NCBI RefSeq assembly: GCF_001315945.1
Contig: NZ_BBBG01000021.1
Coordinates: 1 to 48,951, forward strand
DNA length: 48,951 nucleotides
DNA from: Methanogenium cariaci JCM 10550
GTDB taxonomy: Archaea > Halobacteriota > Methanomicrobia > Methanomicrobiales > Methanomicrobiaceae
Direction of reading: 5' to 3'
In this document: one piece after another, positions 20,746-29,666 of the stretch
Position numbering within the stretch: the stretch's first letter is position 1
How the letters are laid out: every line of letters starts with the position of its first letter
Notes under the pieces: generated by a model
Told to the model about the DNA's origin: nothing
The model's database searches: none
The model's input: only the letters and a program-made list of their open reading frames with translations
Position numbers and translations under genes: made by a program

Positions 20746-21137
20746 GCAATGTCTGTCCGTGAGAACCCCCCCCAGCTCACTTTAAAACAGAAGAATATCA
20801 TGGGCGTTGTGGTCCCTGAGATTGAGTCCTCCAAGGTCCAGGAAGAACCTTGCCGAGCGCGGCTATGGCGTGCTCGGGACATCCGCGGTCATTGATGAGA
20901 CTGCGAATGCCTTTGAGGAACTGGTCTATTGAGATCATTCGGGCTGCTGAGATTGAGACGACGATGAAGCGTCTCCTAAATGAAATCGAGAGCACGAAAC
21001 GCCGTGTCAACACATCTAAGTTCACGGTGATTCCGGAGCTCAAGGAAGCCTCTGCATTCATCAAAATGCGGCTTGACGAAATGGAACGGGACGAAAACGT
21101 TTGCCTGAAGAAAATTAAGGCGAAGAGTAAGGCCTGA
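20746..21137 (+). pseudogene. Partial copy 1 of atpD (3' two-thirds)
   Basis: Bases 20746-21137 match 19289 to the end of atpD at high identity, starting abruptly at GCAATGTCTGTCCG with no homology before it. It carries its own changes, including extra bases at about 20836-20845 and 20922-20928 (GGTCTATTGAGATC against GGTCGATGAGATC) that break the frame. It keeps the intact end KAKSKA-stop and the following T tract. It lacks the N-terminal 80 codons and cannot make a full subunit D. Confidence 0.88.
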
Positions 21138-21163
21138 TTTTCTTTTTTTTTTGTAATTATTCG

Positions 21164-21430
21164 TTAGAAGTTCCTGTAGGCAACTTTTCTGTGACGCACA
21201 TAATAGATCGTGACGGTGTTTTCGTTATGGTTTACTGAATAAATAATGCGATAGTCACCGGAACGAATTCGGTAAAGATTCTCGGAGCCGGATAATTTTT
21301 TGGATTCGTGGGAGATGGGATCAACTGATAGATTTCCAATCCTGGAAAATATTGATTCGAGATGAATTGTGTCAATCCTGCGTAAATCTTTTTCAGCACT
21401 GGATTTGAATTCAACTGAATATTCAGTCAT
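21164..21430 (-). CDS. RelE/ParE-family toxin
   Basis: An 88-residue protein with the RelE fold pattern: YSVEFKSSAEKDLRRID, KKLSGSENLYRIRSGDYRII, YSVNHNENTVTIYYVRHRK. The LYRIRSGDYRIIY segment is the hallmark of this toxin family; RelE members cut mRNA on the ribosome and ParE members poison gyrase, and the sequence alone does not separate the two. It overlaps the antitoxin gene by 4 bp and is downstream of it. The pair sits between two atpD fragments. Confidence 0.88.
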   Translation of the reverse strand: MTEYSVEFKSSAEKDLRRIDTIHLESIFSRIGNLSVDPISHESKKLSGSENLYRIRSGDYRIIYSVNHNENTVTIYYVRHRKVAYRNF

Positions 21431-21612
21431 ACACTTCTTCCGAGCCTCTTTTTCATCTCAGCTATGGAAAGGGTATCTTCATCCTTCCTCTCTGCAATAA
21501 CCGTAAGATCGTGCAAATCTTCCTGCATTTGCTGATATTCGGAAAACGGCAGAATCACTGATATTTTGTTCCCGTTTTCATCAACGATATATTGTTGTGG
21601 TGAAGATTGCAT
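21427..21612 (-). CDS. RelB/Phd-like antitoxin
   Basis: A 61-residue protein (QQYIVDENGNKISVILPFSE, YQQMQEDLHDLTVIAERKDE, MKKRLGRSV). The short N-terminal DNA-binding-type segment with the EYQQMQEDLHDL helix and an acidic C-terminal tail is the usual antitoxin plan. Its stop overlaps the toxin start (ATGA), so the two are translationally coupled. A decayed copy of its 5' end is at 22750-22795. Confidence 0.82.
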   Translation of the reverse strand: MQSSPQQYIVDENGNKISVILPFSEYQQMQEDLHDLTVIAERKDEDTLSIAEMKKRLGRSV

Positions 21613-21654
21613 GAATCAGTATCATGTTCTGAATGATATATATATTTCTGAAGG

Positions 21655-21859
21655 GATCGTCCGGGCGGTCGGGATTGAAACGACGATGAAACGTCTCTTA
21701 CATGAGATCGAAAGTACGAAACGCCGTGTCAACGCACTTGAGTTCAAGGTTATTCCGGAGCTCAAGGAAGCCACTGCATTCATCACCATGCAACCTGACG
21801 AAATAGAACGAAACGAAAAGGTTCGCCTGAAGAAGATCAAAGCAAAGAGTAGGGCCTGG
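21655..21859 (+). pseudogene. Partial copy 2 of atpD (3' third)
   Basis: Bases 21655-21859 match the end of atpD from about 19474 (GATCATCCGGGCTG). Identity is lower than for copy 1, with changes such as PDEIERNEKVRLKK for LDEMERDELVRLKK. The reading frame is open, but the stop codon has become TGG, so a read-through product would continue to about 21922. The shorter length and greater divergence suggest this is an older copy than the one at 20746. Confidence 0.82.
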
Positions 21860-21899
21860 TCTCTTTTTTATTTCACAAGATATATCCGGTGGGGAATGA

Positions 21900-22643
21900 A
21901 TGTCTCATTCAATGGTCAGTAAAAAAATATCGTTGCTTGTTTTGTCCTTGCTTTTTTTGGGAATCATTGTCTCAACAAGCTGTGGCTGTATTGAAACTGG
22001 TTCAGCGTCAGAACAGGTCGGAGATACTGATTTAGGTGTTGCTGTTGTCGAGCATGAGTACTTGTTTGGATTCATGGAACCCGAATATGATGCCAGAATA
22101 TGGGTGGAGGGTGCTGACGTTGTCGATGTGCAGGGGATTACCGAATCTGAATTAGAGGGGTACTTAGACCAATATGTGAGGACGGATACTCCCCCCCCGA
22201 GGACTGTTGTTTACACCCCGGTCAACGCGGAACCATCCGGTTTGAAATTAATCGGAGAGGTATCCGGTCTGGATACCGACGGGGGGGGAGCGGCGGTTGA
22301 CACCATACGATTTACCATCGGACTTACTGACGGTGGTTCTCCGGTGGATTTCAGCAGGGTGCAGATGGTGTTTGCTACCCGCAATGGTGTTGAAATCCTA
22401 AATCCGAGCAGTCCGATAGTCAGTGAAACCACAACGGCGGGACACTGGACGATTGCTGATGGTGCTCCATCAGATGATCTGGTTCTTGAAGGAAATGATA
22501 CCTTTACCCTTTGTGTCATGCCTACGACGGCACTGCCTGCAAACCAACAATTCAACCTTGAGGTTCGTCCGTCTGTCGGGGGATCATTTGGTCTGGTAAG
22601 AACGGTTCCCGGAAAGATACATGCGGAAAATATCCTGAATTAG
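21900..22643 (+). CDS. Secreted lipoprotein with archaellin-like domain
   Basis: About 247 residues. The second ATG (21912) gives a good signal peptide, MVSKKISLLVLSLLFLGII, followed by a STSCGC lipobox, so the protein is probably lipid-anchored outside the membrane. The C-terminal 140 residues (VDTIRFTIGLTDGGSPVDFS, LEGNDTFTLCVMPTTALP, LEVRPSVGGSFGLVRTVPG) follow the pattern of the archaellin outer domain, but the N-terminal pilin helix is absent. So it looks like an archaellin ectodomain made into a lipoprotein. C- and G-run expansions at 22191-22198 and 22281-22288 keep the frame. A truncated paralogue is at 20487. Confidence 0.7.
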   Translation: MSHSMVSKKISLLVLSLLFLGIIVSTSCGCIETGSASEQVGDTDLGVAVVEHEYLFGFMEPEYDARIWVEGADVVDVQGITESELEGYLDQYVRTDTPPPRTVVYTPVNAEPSGLKLIGEVSGLDTDGGGAAVDTIRFTIGLTDGGSPVDFSRVQMVFATRNGVEILNPSSPIVSETTTAGHWTIADGAPSDDLVLEGNDTFTLCVMPTTALPANQQFNLEVRPSVGGSFGLVRTVPGKIHAENILN

Positions 22644-22749
22644 GATTCCCCCCCATCATTTTTTGAAGGGTGTATGAAGCCGGTGCGTGCACTCATCCGG
22701 GAAACACGGCGATTGAGGAAGAGCAGTCAGCTTTCCCGTTGATTCATTT

Positions 22750-22795
22750 CCCGTTTTCATCGGGGGATATCCTGTCGCGGTGAAGACTGCATGAA
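22750..22795 (-). pseudogene. Remnant of the antitoxin gene 5' end
   Basis: CCCGTTTTCATC, then GATAT, then GGTGAAGACTGCATGAA in the same order and spacing as 21571-21618, which holds the first codons and start of the antitoxin gene. About four fifths of the bases agree over 46 bp. The rest of the toxin-antitoxin pair is absent here. It lies just downstream of the archaellin-like lipoprotein. Confidence 0.6.
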
Positions 22796-22904
22796 CCCGA
22801 ATTTCTGTTTTTGAATACCCGGATTCTTCCCGAAAGGATTTATCCGCTCTCCTGTTCCTTAAAAATCACGAAAACAAATTGTTTATTTCGAGTATATCCA
22901 AGTC

Positions 22905-23541
22905 ATGAGTATGGGTGCTGTTTCATTGTCCGCGGTAAAGTTCTCCGTTATTCTTGTTGCGTTCTGTTGTATTCTCTTTGCCGGGTGTGTGGGGGGGTCG
23001 GGTGATTCATCTTCCCCCCCCGGAAGCTACCACTCCCGTTCCCCCCCCTGCTGAATCAGATCCTCAGCCATCAGAGACCGTTGCGAATACCATGGATGTC
23101 GTAACTCTTGGACCGGATGAAACCCTTACGGTTCAAAATCCACAGGTAAATGCTCAGGTTTCCGTAGATGGGGGGGTCATCAGGGGGAGCCGTGCAGATA
23201 CCATTGTTGCTGAAAGTGATGCTGAAAGTAATCTGTTCAGTTCAGAACCCGTTCACGGGTATGAGTATCTGATGGTTCATATCCGTATCAAAAATACTGA
23301 TGATTATTCCCTGGCCGTAAGTCCGTATTTTGATCTCCCGGTATATGTGTCCGGGGTCAGTTATAATGAGGAAAATCTTGAGCTCGAAGGGTATCCGGTG
23401 CTGGAACCAACGACTCTCCTTTCCAATGAAGAGATACACGGATGGATGGTCTATATGGTTCCGGTTGGGGGGGAGAGTGCCGAATTGGCATATGAACCTC
23501 TCCTTCCGGATGAACCTCTGGGATTCATTCGCCTGAGCTGA
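22905..23541 (+). CDS. Lipoprotein with DUF4352-like immunoglobulin fold
   Basis: The start at 22905 gives MSMGAVSLSAVKFSVILVAF with the lipobox LFAGC and a short Ser/Pro/Thr linker. The mature domain (LGPDETLTVQNPQVNAQVSV, HGYEYLMVHIRIKNTDDYSL, EEIHGWMVYMVPVGG) fits extracytoplasmic Ig-like domains of the DUF4352 type, which bind no known ligand. One frame break lies at the C8 run 23015-23022. Upstream, AAATTGTTTATTTCG could be its promoter. Corrected length is about 211 residues. Confidence 0.65.
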
Positions 23542-23718
23542 TGTCTGAATCTCCCGGATAACATCTTTTTATCCGGCACTATTTCTTCCATCTTTATGAT
23601 CGTATGCGTTATCGTGCCTCTTGGTGAGCCATCGTGATCTCTCCACACGGCAGGGTTGCCGGTGGCCTTTCCTGTCTCCCATCCCTTTATATCTGAATCT
23701 GTCAAACGGGATGGATAG

Positions 23719-24487
23719 ATGAATGGTCCGGACATGGATGGGTTCTTCCACCGGGAGGGAATCGAGGTCTTCGCCGAGGTGGGTATTGCCGATATTCCCG
23801 CTCCCGACCGGGATTACGTATCTGAATTTCTTCCCGGTGCAGGCTCGGTGATTATATTCGCCAGGGAGATTCCTGCTCCCGTCTACCGGATGCCGCCGAA
23901 AGAAAAAACGGGGGGGGAGATGCTGAAGATCGCCGAGGCGCTGGACAAAACTGCGGTCAGCCTGTCCGGTCTCCTGAAAGAATCAGGTATCCCCCCCGCC
24001 CGGCCGGTTCCTCTGTATCTGCCGGTAACGATCACCGACGGGAGAGTCCGGGGGCTCGTCCGGTTAAAAAAGATCGCCGCTGCCGGAGGGCTGGGGGAGA
24101 TTGGCAAAAGCTCTCTGCTCCTCACCCCCCCGCAATACGGGCCACGGGTTTTTATCAGCGGGGGGGTGGTGACCGGGCATGCGGTTCCGGGAACACAGAA
24201 TGGTGATGCCGAAAAAGAAACGGTCGTTCCTGCCCCCCCCGCTCTGCACCGGCTGCGGGCTCTGCGTGAAGCACTGTCCCGGAAACGCCTTCGGGCCCGA
24301 CGGGGTGGACGCGTTTCGCTGCCTGACCATCCGGCCGTGGGTGCCTCCCGTGGTTGTTCCGCTGGCAAAGTGGCTGCTGGGACGCCCGATGCTCCTCAGG
24401 TGTGTGGCTCCCCTCGCCCCCCCGTATATCGCACGGGTTGCAACGATGCCATGCAGCGAGTGTGTGACCGGCTGTCCCCGGTTTTAG
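23719..24487 (+). CDS. QueG-like 4Fe-4S double-cluster protein
   Basis: The N-terminal region (FLPGAGSVIIFAREIPAPVY, AGGLGEIGKSSLLLTP, YGPRVFISG) and the cluster motif CTGCGLCVKHCPGNAF resemble epoxyqueuosine reductase and related archaeal iron-sulfur proteins; a second set, CSECVTGCP, is at the end. The reaction is not fixed by the sequence: archaea use archaeosine, so a true QueG role is doubtful. One frame break is at the C8 run 24233-24240 (VVPAPP then LCTGCG); three other 7-base runs each add one residue in frame. TATA-like CTTTATATC at 23685-23693 gives a very short leader. Length about 255 residues. Confidence 0.72.
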
Positions 24488-24568
24488 GATTCTTTCCGCC
24501 TCTGATGGGCGGCGGCCGGGGACTATTGCGATTGCGTCCCGATACGTTTCCGGCATTTCGAAAATAAA

Positions 24569-24578
24569 ATTAAATATA
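24569..24578 (+). promoter_or_regulatory. TATA-like element of the secreted-protein gene
   Basis: TTAAATATAC lies 23-32 bases before the ATG at 24601, so transcription would start at or a few bases before the start codon, giving a near-leaderless mRNA. Confidence 0.5.
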
Positions 24579-24600
24579 CTTCGTTAACAAATAATTCCGG

Positions 24601-25396
24601 ATGAGTAAACGTATCAGTGCAATTTCCGTTGCCCTTCTGGTTCTTTTCTTTGCGGCAGCATTATCACCGCAGGATGTACCGACAATTCCGCCCCCCCGTG
24701 AATGCGACCCCCCCGACCGTCAACGTGACCCCCCCGGCAGTCACTGCCAATGTGACCGCCACACCGACCGAAGTGCCAATTGAAGCATCCGCAACCACCT
24801 TCGACGGAACCGGCAACGGAAACGTCACCATCACCGTCCCCCTTGCGAAGGGTGCCAATCTTCTGACCTTCACACAGGAGACCACTGCCGAGAGCACTGT
24901 CTCTGTCGAGACAGAGAAGGACTACATCAGCGTGAAGAATACTTTCAATGAAGCTGTTTCTGAAGAGTCGATGAAAGCGACCATGAAGGATGGCGCATAC
25001 TACTGGAGCCAGGCATTTATGCTTGAAGAGGATGCAGACGCCACCGTGCAGGTCGAGACCACCGGAAACTGGACCATTGATTTCGGATTCCCCCAGCAGA
25101 TCAACGGCATTGTGCCCCAGACATTCACCGGAGCTGCCAACAAGGCAACACCCTTCTTCCAGATCAACGAGGGAACCTACAACTTCTCCATCATTGCAGC
25201 AAACAATGACGTTGTCGGCGTCCACCTGATGGATTTCTCCGGAAATGACATTCAGGAAAACGACCGTGAGATGCCTCTGGCGTTCCACGAAGGTGCCTAC
25301 GATGATGTGGTGACGATGAAAATCAACGAGAGCAACAATTATCTCTTTAATGTCATCTGTGACGGAAACTGGACGGTTTCCGTTGCAGAAGCCTGA
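24601..25396 (+). CDS. Secreted protein with two beta-sandwich domains
   Basis: Starts MSKRISAISVALLVLFFAAA, a clear signal peptide, followed by a Thr/Pro-rich linker (NATPPTVNVTPPAVTANVTA). The mature part has two similar 90-residue beta-rich domains, each ending GNWT: TGNWTIDFGF and DGNWTVSVAEA. Several N-x-T/S sites suggest glycosylation. The frame breaks at the C7 run 24691-24697 between signal peptide and linker. Family not recognised; probably a cell-surface or envelope protein. Acidic composition fits the outside location. Confidence 0.65.
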
Positions 25397-25731
25397 TAAT
25401 TTTTGATCTTATCTTTTTTTCCGGCAGAATTCTGCTGTATCCGTGAGTGTTAGGGGTGCCTGTAACAGGAAAACCGGTGGTCAGGCTTTCCGGCAGTTCT
25501 GTTGGTGTGGTGGATGAATCTCATGAAGGAATTTTTTGATTGAGATGAAACATCAAAAACCGGAGAAAATATACTTCCGCTGAAATTGAAAACATCAAAA
25601 AACTATTGGGCATCAGTATATTCAGACAGAATTCCCTCTGAAAAACGATGCCGGAAGGCAAAAGAATGGGGAATACCCGGGCCACCCGCAAATGAAAATG
25701 ATGACATGGTAACGGAAACAGGAGGGAATGA
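25397..25731. other. Gene-free interval with terminator-like T run
   Basis: ATCTTTTTTT at 25411-25420 shortly after the stop at 25396 is a likely T-tract terminator. The rest holds only short broken frames. GAAAATATACTT at about 25565-25576 resembles a TATA element but is 155 bases from the antiporter start. GGAGG at 25720-25724 is the ribosome site of the antiporter gene. Confidence 0.4.
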
Positions 25732-27569
25732 ATGAGTAGTGAATTGATTTATATCGGTCTGGGCCTGATCATCGGTCTTGGCATCTCGATGCAGTGGCTG
25801 GCAAAGATCCTCAGAGTTCCGGGGATTCTCCTGCTTTTGCCTGCCGGAATGATTGTCGGCCCGGTACTGGGGGGGCTGGTAGACCCACAGGAAATCTTTG
25901 GAGATGCCTTATTTCCCCTGGTGACCGTCGGTGTGGGAATTTTATTGTTGAAGGGCGGACTGGAGCTTCGTCTGAATAATCTGAAACCCAGTATGAGCCG
26001 TTCGGTCTGGCGTCTGGTAACGGTCGGGGGGGCGGTTGTGACACTGGCCATCGGCACTGTTGCTGCACTGTTACTCTTTCATGTCCCGTTCCCGCTGGCA
26101 TTTCTGTTGTCCGCTCTTTTGGTGGTATCCGGCCCCACCGTGGTCGGGCCAATCCTGAGCTTTGCCCGCCCGAAGGAACCGGTAGGCACAATTTTGCTCT
26201 GGGAAGGGATTATCATCGACCCGATTGGCGCTGCTCTTGCGGTGGCCGCGATCAGTTTTATTACTGCTGAAAATCCTGACCCGTTCCTGGATATATTTTT
26301 GACCATGGTGGTGGGCGTGATTATTGGTATTGTGGCAGCCTTGTGCTACACCTACTCGGATCGTACCCGCAATATACCCAAAGGACTGGGCAGTCTCATT
26401 GCTTTGATGCTGGTAATAGTGGCTGTCACCGTGGGAGAGCTGATCTTTTCAGAGGCGGGTCTCTTTGCCGCGTTAACCATGGGGTTTGTCATCGCAAACC
26501 AGCGCCTGACACCATTTGGCAGCATACGCGTCCTGACGGAAACCCTGGAACCGCTGATCATCGGTATTCTGTTCATCATGCTGGCTGCCATGGTTGATCT
26601 CTCTGCCATGGGCCAGTATCTTCTCCCCCCCGCTCTGGCTCTGGTGGGGGTATATGTACTCGTTGTCCGACCGCTGGTGGGTTTCCTGGCCACCCGTGGT
26701 CTGGGGGGGTATAGTCATGCACAGCGGATATTTATCGGAGCGCTGCACCCGCGGGGGGGGATTGTGGCGGCGGCTACTGCTTCCCTGTTCGCCCTGAATT
26801 TAACCGAAGTGGGGGGGGTTGATTTTCCTGAGATGGTTCCCGTTGTCTTCATTGTGATACTGGCGACTGTCGTGATCTACGGACTGGGCACTCCGGTTCT
26901 CTCCCGTGTGCTGAAGATTGCAGACCCGGAACCCACTGGCATTGCTATCTATGGGGAACAACTCTGGGCTCTTGATCTGGCATCGGCCCTGCATACGGCA
27001 GGAGCAACGGTTATGCTGCTGGCACCGGGCAGTAAGGGACTCCAGAGTGTCGCGGACTCCGGAAAAATACCGTTTGAATCCTATACCGGTTCTTTGGTTG
27101 ATCTGGGGGGGATGAAGAAATTCCGGACGATGCCCATCTGTTTAAACAGAAAATTCAGTGGCTCCTGATCGCGTCTTCTAATAAAGACAGCATCGGGTCG
27201 GCTGCGAAAGCATTTTCCGATTCTCTTGGATTTGAACAGATGATCATATTCGGAAGGGAACGGGATCTGCAGGACAGATGGGTTTTTGGAGGGAGAGTTG
27301 ATATTCTGACGAAAACTCCCTACGGCCTTTTTGGTCGAAAAGAGGATGAACTGCTGGACATGCTTGACAATGGCTATCGTTTCAGGGCCATCGACAGGAG
27401 AGAACAGCCGGAAGAGGGCGGAACTCCTGAAGGAACAGAACCGTTTATGAGGGTGAACCGTGACGGAACGCTTGCCGTGCCCGGAAGTGATTCGCGTCTT
27501 GAGGACGGAGAGTTCCTGATTATCGTCACCCCCCAAAACAGGATCTGCCACAAAAATGAGAGATATTGA
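25732..27569 (+). CDS. CPA1 (NhaP-type) Na+/H+ antiporter with C-terminal cytosolic domain
   Basis: About 613 residues after repair. The first 400 hold 12 or so membrane helices with the CPA1 signatures ALLVVSGPTVVGPILSFARP and LLWEGIIIDPIGA, and HPRGGIVAAATASLFAL near the end. The C-terminal 200 residues are soluble: GEQLWALDLASALHTAGATV looks like a nucleotide-binding TrkA-N-type fold, and the end (LEDGEFLIIVTPQNR) fits a TrkA-C-like module, suggesting nucleotide gating. One frame break is at G7 27105-27111; five G's give LGDEEIPDDAHLF. It probably exchanges Na+ for H+, which would serve a methanogen living on a sodium gradient. Confidence 0.85.
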
Positions 27570-27711
27570 TTGAAATCTGACCGGGTGGGTTCATCGGCTG
27601 AAATCCCGCTCCGGCAGCAAAAAAGAACCGAACTCTCTATTCCGTTGGGTAGATGAGGGAAGACCGGTACTGGTCATACGATGTTCTCCGGTCTAAGCGG
27701 CACATCCATTG

Positions 27712-28571
27712 TTATTCTGTTGTTTTCCGCTCCTGTTCTGCCTGTTTTATCTTCTCCGTGAACTGCTGCTCTTCTGCAACGACCCATGGCAGGCCCGGCC
27801 TGCATGACAGGATGACCAGGGCGAATGCGAGAAAACTGATGAGACTCATGAACATTCCTGTGCCTGTGCCATCCGTATTCCACTGGTGAATAAGAACAGG
27901 AAGAAGGCCATGGTGATGAGGACGACGTATTGTTTGAGGGGGGGTGAATCCCGTGCAACCATCACATACATTCCCGGAAGGACGTGCCGGAGCAGGTAGT
28001 AGAGCATGATCAAAACAAGAGGAGTCCCCCACAACAAGGGTAATCCAGGGGGGGTTGAGTCCCAGGCCATGGTTGATGTTGCCGATGTCGCCATGGAGGG
28101 AAAATGCCCGTATCGGCATATAGGCAATCAGTTCTGCCAGGTTCACGACGATGAACCAGAATACGAGGTGATACGCCCACTTTTTCTGAAGCAGCGTGCG
28201 GGACAGCAGAGTTTTGGACAGCATTGTGCGGGACAGCAGGAGATATATCCCCCCCCGGTGACAACAATCGCGTGGAAGATCAGCGGCATCACCGCGATTA
28301 TTGCAGCATGCACACCCTCTCCTGCTGCAAAGAGGGCTGAATATTCAACCCCCCCTTCGTCCCAGCCGGTGAGGGTGATGGGATTTCCCCCCCAGTATAT
28401 TGCAAGAGGATCGGCCATGTTTCCAAGGAAGAATGCGGTTATGCTGTGGATGTGTTCGTGCATGATGACGATGAGGGTCTGGTAAGAGAAATAGGTTGCA
28501 AGAACAATGAGCAGGTATACAAAGGCGTCCCGGATTTCCTGCTTTCTGTTCATGAAACCGGATGGAGTCAT
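27712..28571 (-). CDS. Polytopic membrane protein with HExxH motif (putative metallopeptidase)
   Basis: The N-terminal helix ATYFSYQTLIVIMHEHIHSI carries HEHIH, the HExxH zinc-metalloprotease pattern, inside or at the end of a membrane helix as in site-2 proteases. Further helices are VVTGGIYLLL-like, LVFWFIVVNLAELIAYMPI, VLIMLYYLLRHVLPGMY and LITMAFFLFLFTSG. A second zinc-ligand motif such as NPDG/LDG is not evident; GGNPITLTGWDEG might contribute. Frame breaks are at C runs about 28248-28255, 28048-28053 and near 27870. The repeated coding LLSRT-LSKTLLSRTLL follows the second helix. Function is inferred only from HExxH and topology. Confidence 0.55.
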
Positions 28572-28961
28572 ATGTTTGTCTTTCGTTTTTGTGATACTAA
28601 GTGGTATGGGGGGGTGATTGGTTGAATGATTGATGGGTGTTGAATAATTGACGGGGGGGGTGGGGGGGGCGGTATGGGTATTAATTATGGGGTATTAATA
28701 CGGTCAACGGCGGGTTAATTTTCCGGGATTGTTTTGGTGAGAGGGTGGGTTTTGGGACGATGGTTTCTTCCGGGGATGGGTGGCTCACCCCGGCCCGTGG
28801 ATTGCATGGGTGGGGGGGTGGTGATGGGGGGGTGAGGTTTGGGTTGTTGGAATTGTTCGAATTATTAGAGTGCCAATGACAGTTGCTTTCGTTGTTATAT
28901 CTGATGAATTCAACAGAGCCGAATAAAAAATAATCTAACAATATATTATATGACATACATA
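28572..28961. other. Gene-poor, G-rich boundary of the defence island
   Basis: The plus strand holds several G runs of 6-9 (28607-28613, 28653-28669, 28792-28798, 28825-28831) separated by short T/A-containing spacers, which could fold into G-quadruplexes. No credible gene is seen; the minus-strand frame here has a Pro/Asn low-complexity product. At 28891-28919 lies an IS-end-like sequence shared with the other side of the island. Confidence 0.5.
28891..28919 (+). repeat. Left-side copy of an IS-end-like direct repeat
   Basis: GTTGTTATATCTGATGAATT followed by CAACAGAGC agrees at most positions with 42800-42828. The pair brackets the BREX island (28962-42473) in the same orientation. The shared core TTCAACAGAGC is the reverse complement of GCTCTGTTGAA at 42689. 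Confidence 0.55.
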
Positions 28962-29666
28962 TCAAAACATCATCAGATAATCATCACTCATCCGGTGTTG
29001 ATAGTCCCAATAAACCCCATTATATTTTTGCGCAACCTCTTTCACATCAGGACCCTGGAAATAGTTAAAAATCGATTTCGGAAGATGATTCAAGGATACC
29101 TGCGGTGTATGATGAATCTCTTTTGCAAATAACTGGAACATAATTTGCATCTGCTCCTCGTTAATCGTTAATTTTTGTTTGAGGAGGACTCCATTATCAG
29201 ATCGTTCAACAATTCCAAAATGCTCGAGCGTCTGGACGAATGAACGCAATGCCCGTGTAACAATATCCCGTTCACCAAACGAGTCTACCATTTTTTCCTT
29301 TAAGAGCGTCTGATTAATCGTATCACCAAAGTCATATAGTCTGAATATGTGACGAGATATTTTGATGAGAGTATCGGTATTCCCGATGAGATACATCAAG
29401 TATATTGGTTTCATAAACTCAGGATCATATTTCTCACTTAATTTTTTTAATTCAAGATTTTTCCTAACGCAATATCGATTATTAGGATCTCTGATGAAGC
29501 AACGGAATAATACCGTTCGAACCTTACGTTTTCCCTCTTTCCCGGTCAATTCACAGGCAATATCTTCAAATGGAAGAGTGAGTTCAGATAGCTTTTGTCC
29601 AGGTTTTGCCAAAAGGAGACTTTCATATATCCAATGCGGCCGCAATGGTCGATCAAATCCTATCAC
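28962..29666 (-). CDS. brxA: BREX protein BrxA (DUF1819)
   Basis: A 234-residue protein. Segments such as HWIYESLLLAKPGQ, KKLSEKYDPEFMKPIYLMYL and QTLEHFGIVER fit BrxA (DUF1819), a small helical, DNA-associated BREX component. The GTG start overlaps the pglZ stop (GTGA), and it is the last gene of the operon, the position it has in type 3 BREX. The frame is intact. The assignment rests on length, context and sequence feel, not a database search. Confidence 0.78.
   Translation of the reverse strand: MIGFDRPLRPHWIYESLLLAKPGQKLSELTLPFEDIACELTGKEGKRKVRTVLFRCFIRDPNNRYCVRKNLELKKLSEKYDPEFMKPIYLMYLIGNTDTLIKISRHIFRLYDFGDTINQTLLKEKMVDSFGERDIVTRALRSFVQTLEHFGIVERSDNGVLLKQKLTINEEQMQIMFQLFAKEIHHTPQVSLNHLPKSIFNYFQGPDVKEVAQKYNGVYWDYQHRMSDDYLMMF

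Noticed and set aside
20746..21859. Two extra atpD genes as functional paralogues
   Set aside because: Both lack the N-terminal region, one has internal frame breaks and the other has lost its stop codon, so neither can encode a working rotor subunit.
23118..23135. GGTTCAAAATCC as a possible tRNA T-arm
   Set aside because: It lies inside the lipoprotein gene and lacks the acceptor stem and anticodon arm. No tRNA was found in the intergenic regions.
28681..28965. Minus-strand frame with an Asn-run and Pro-rich product
   Set aside because: Low complexity, crosses an IS-end-like repeat and G-rich tract, and shows no family features.
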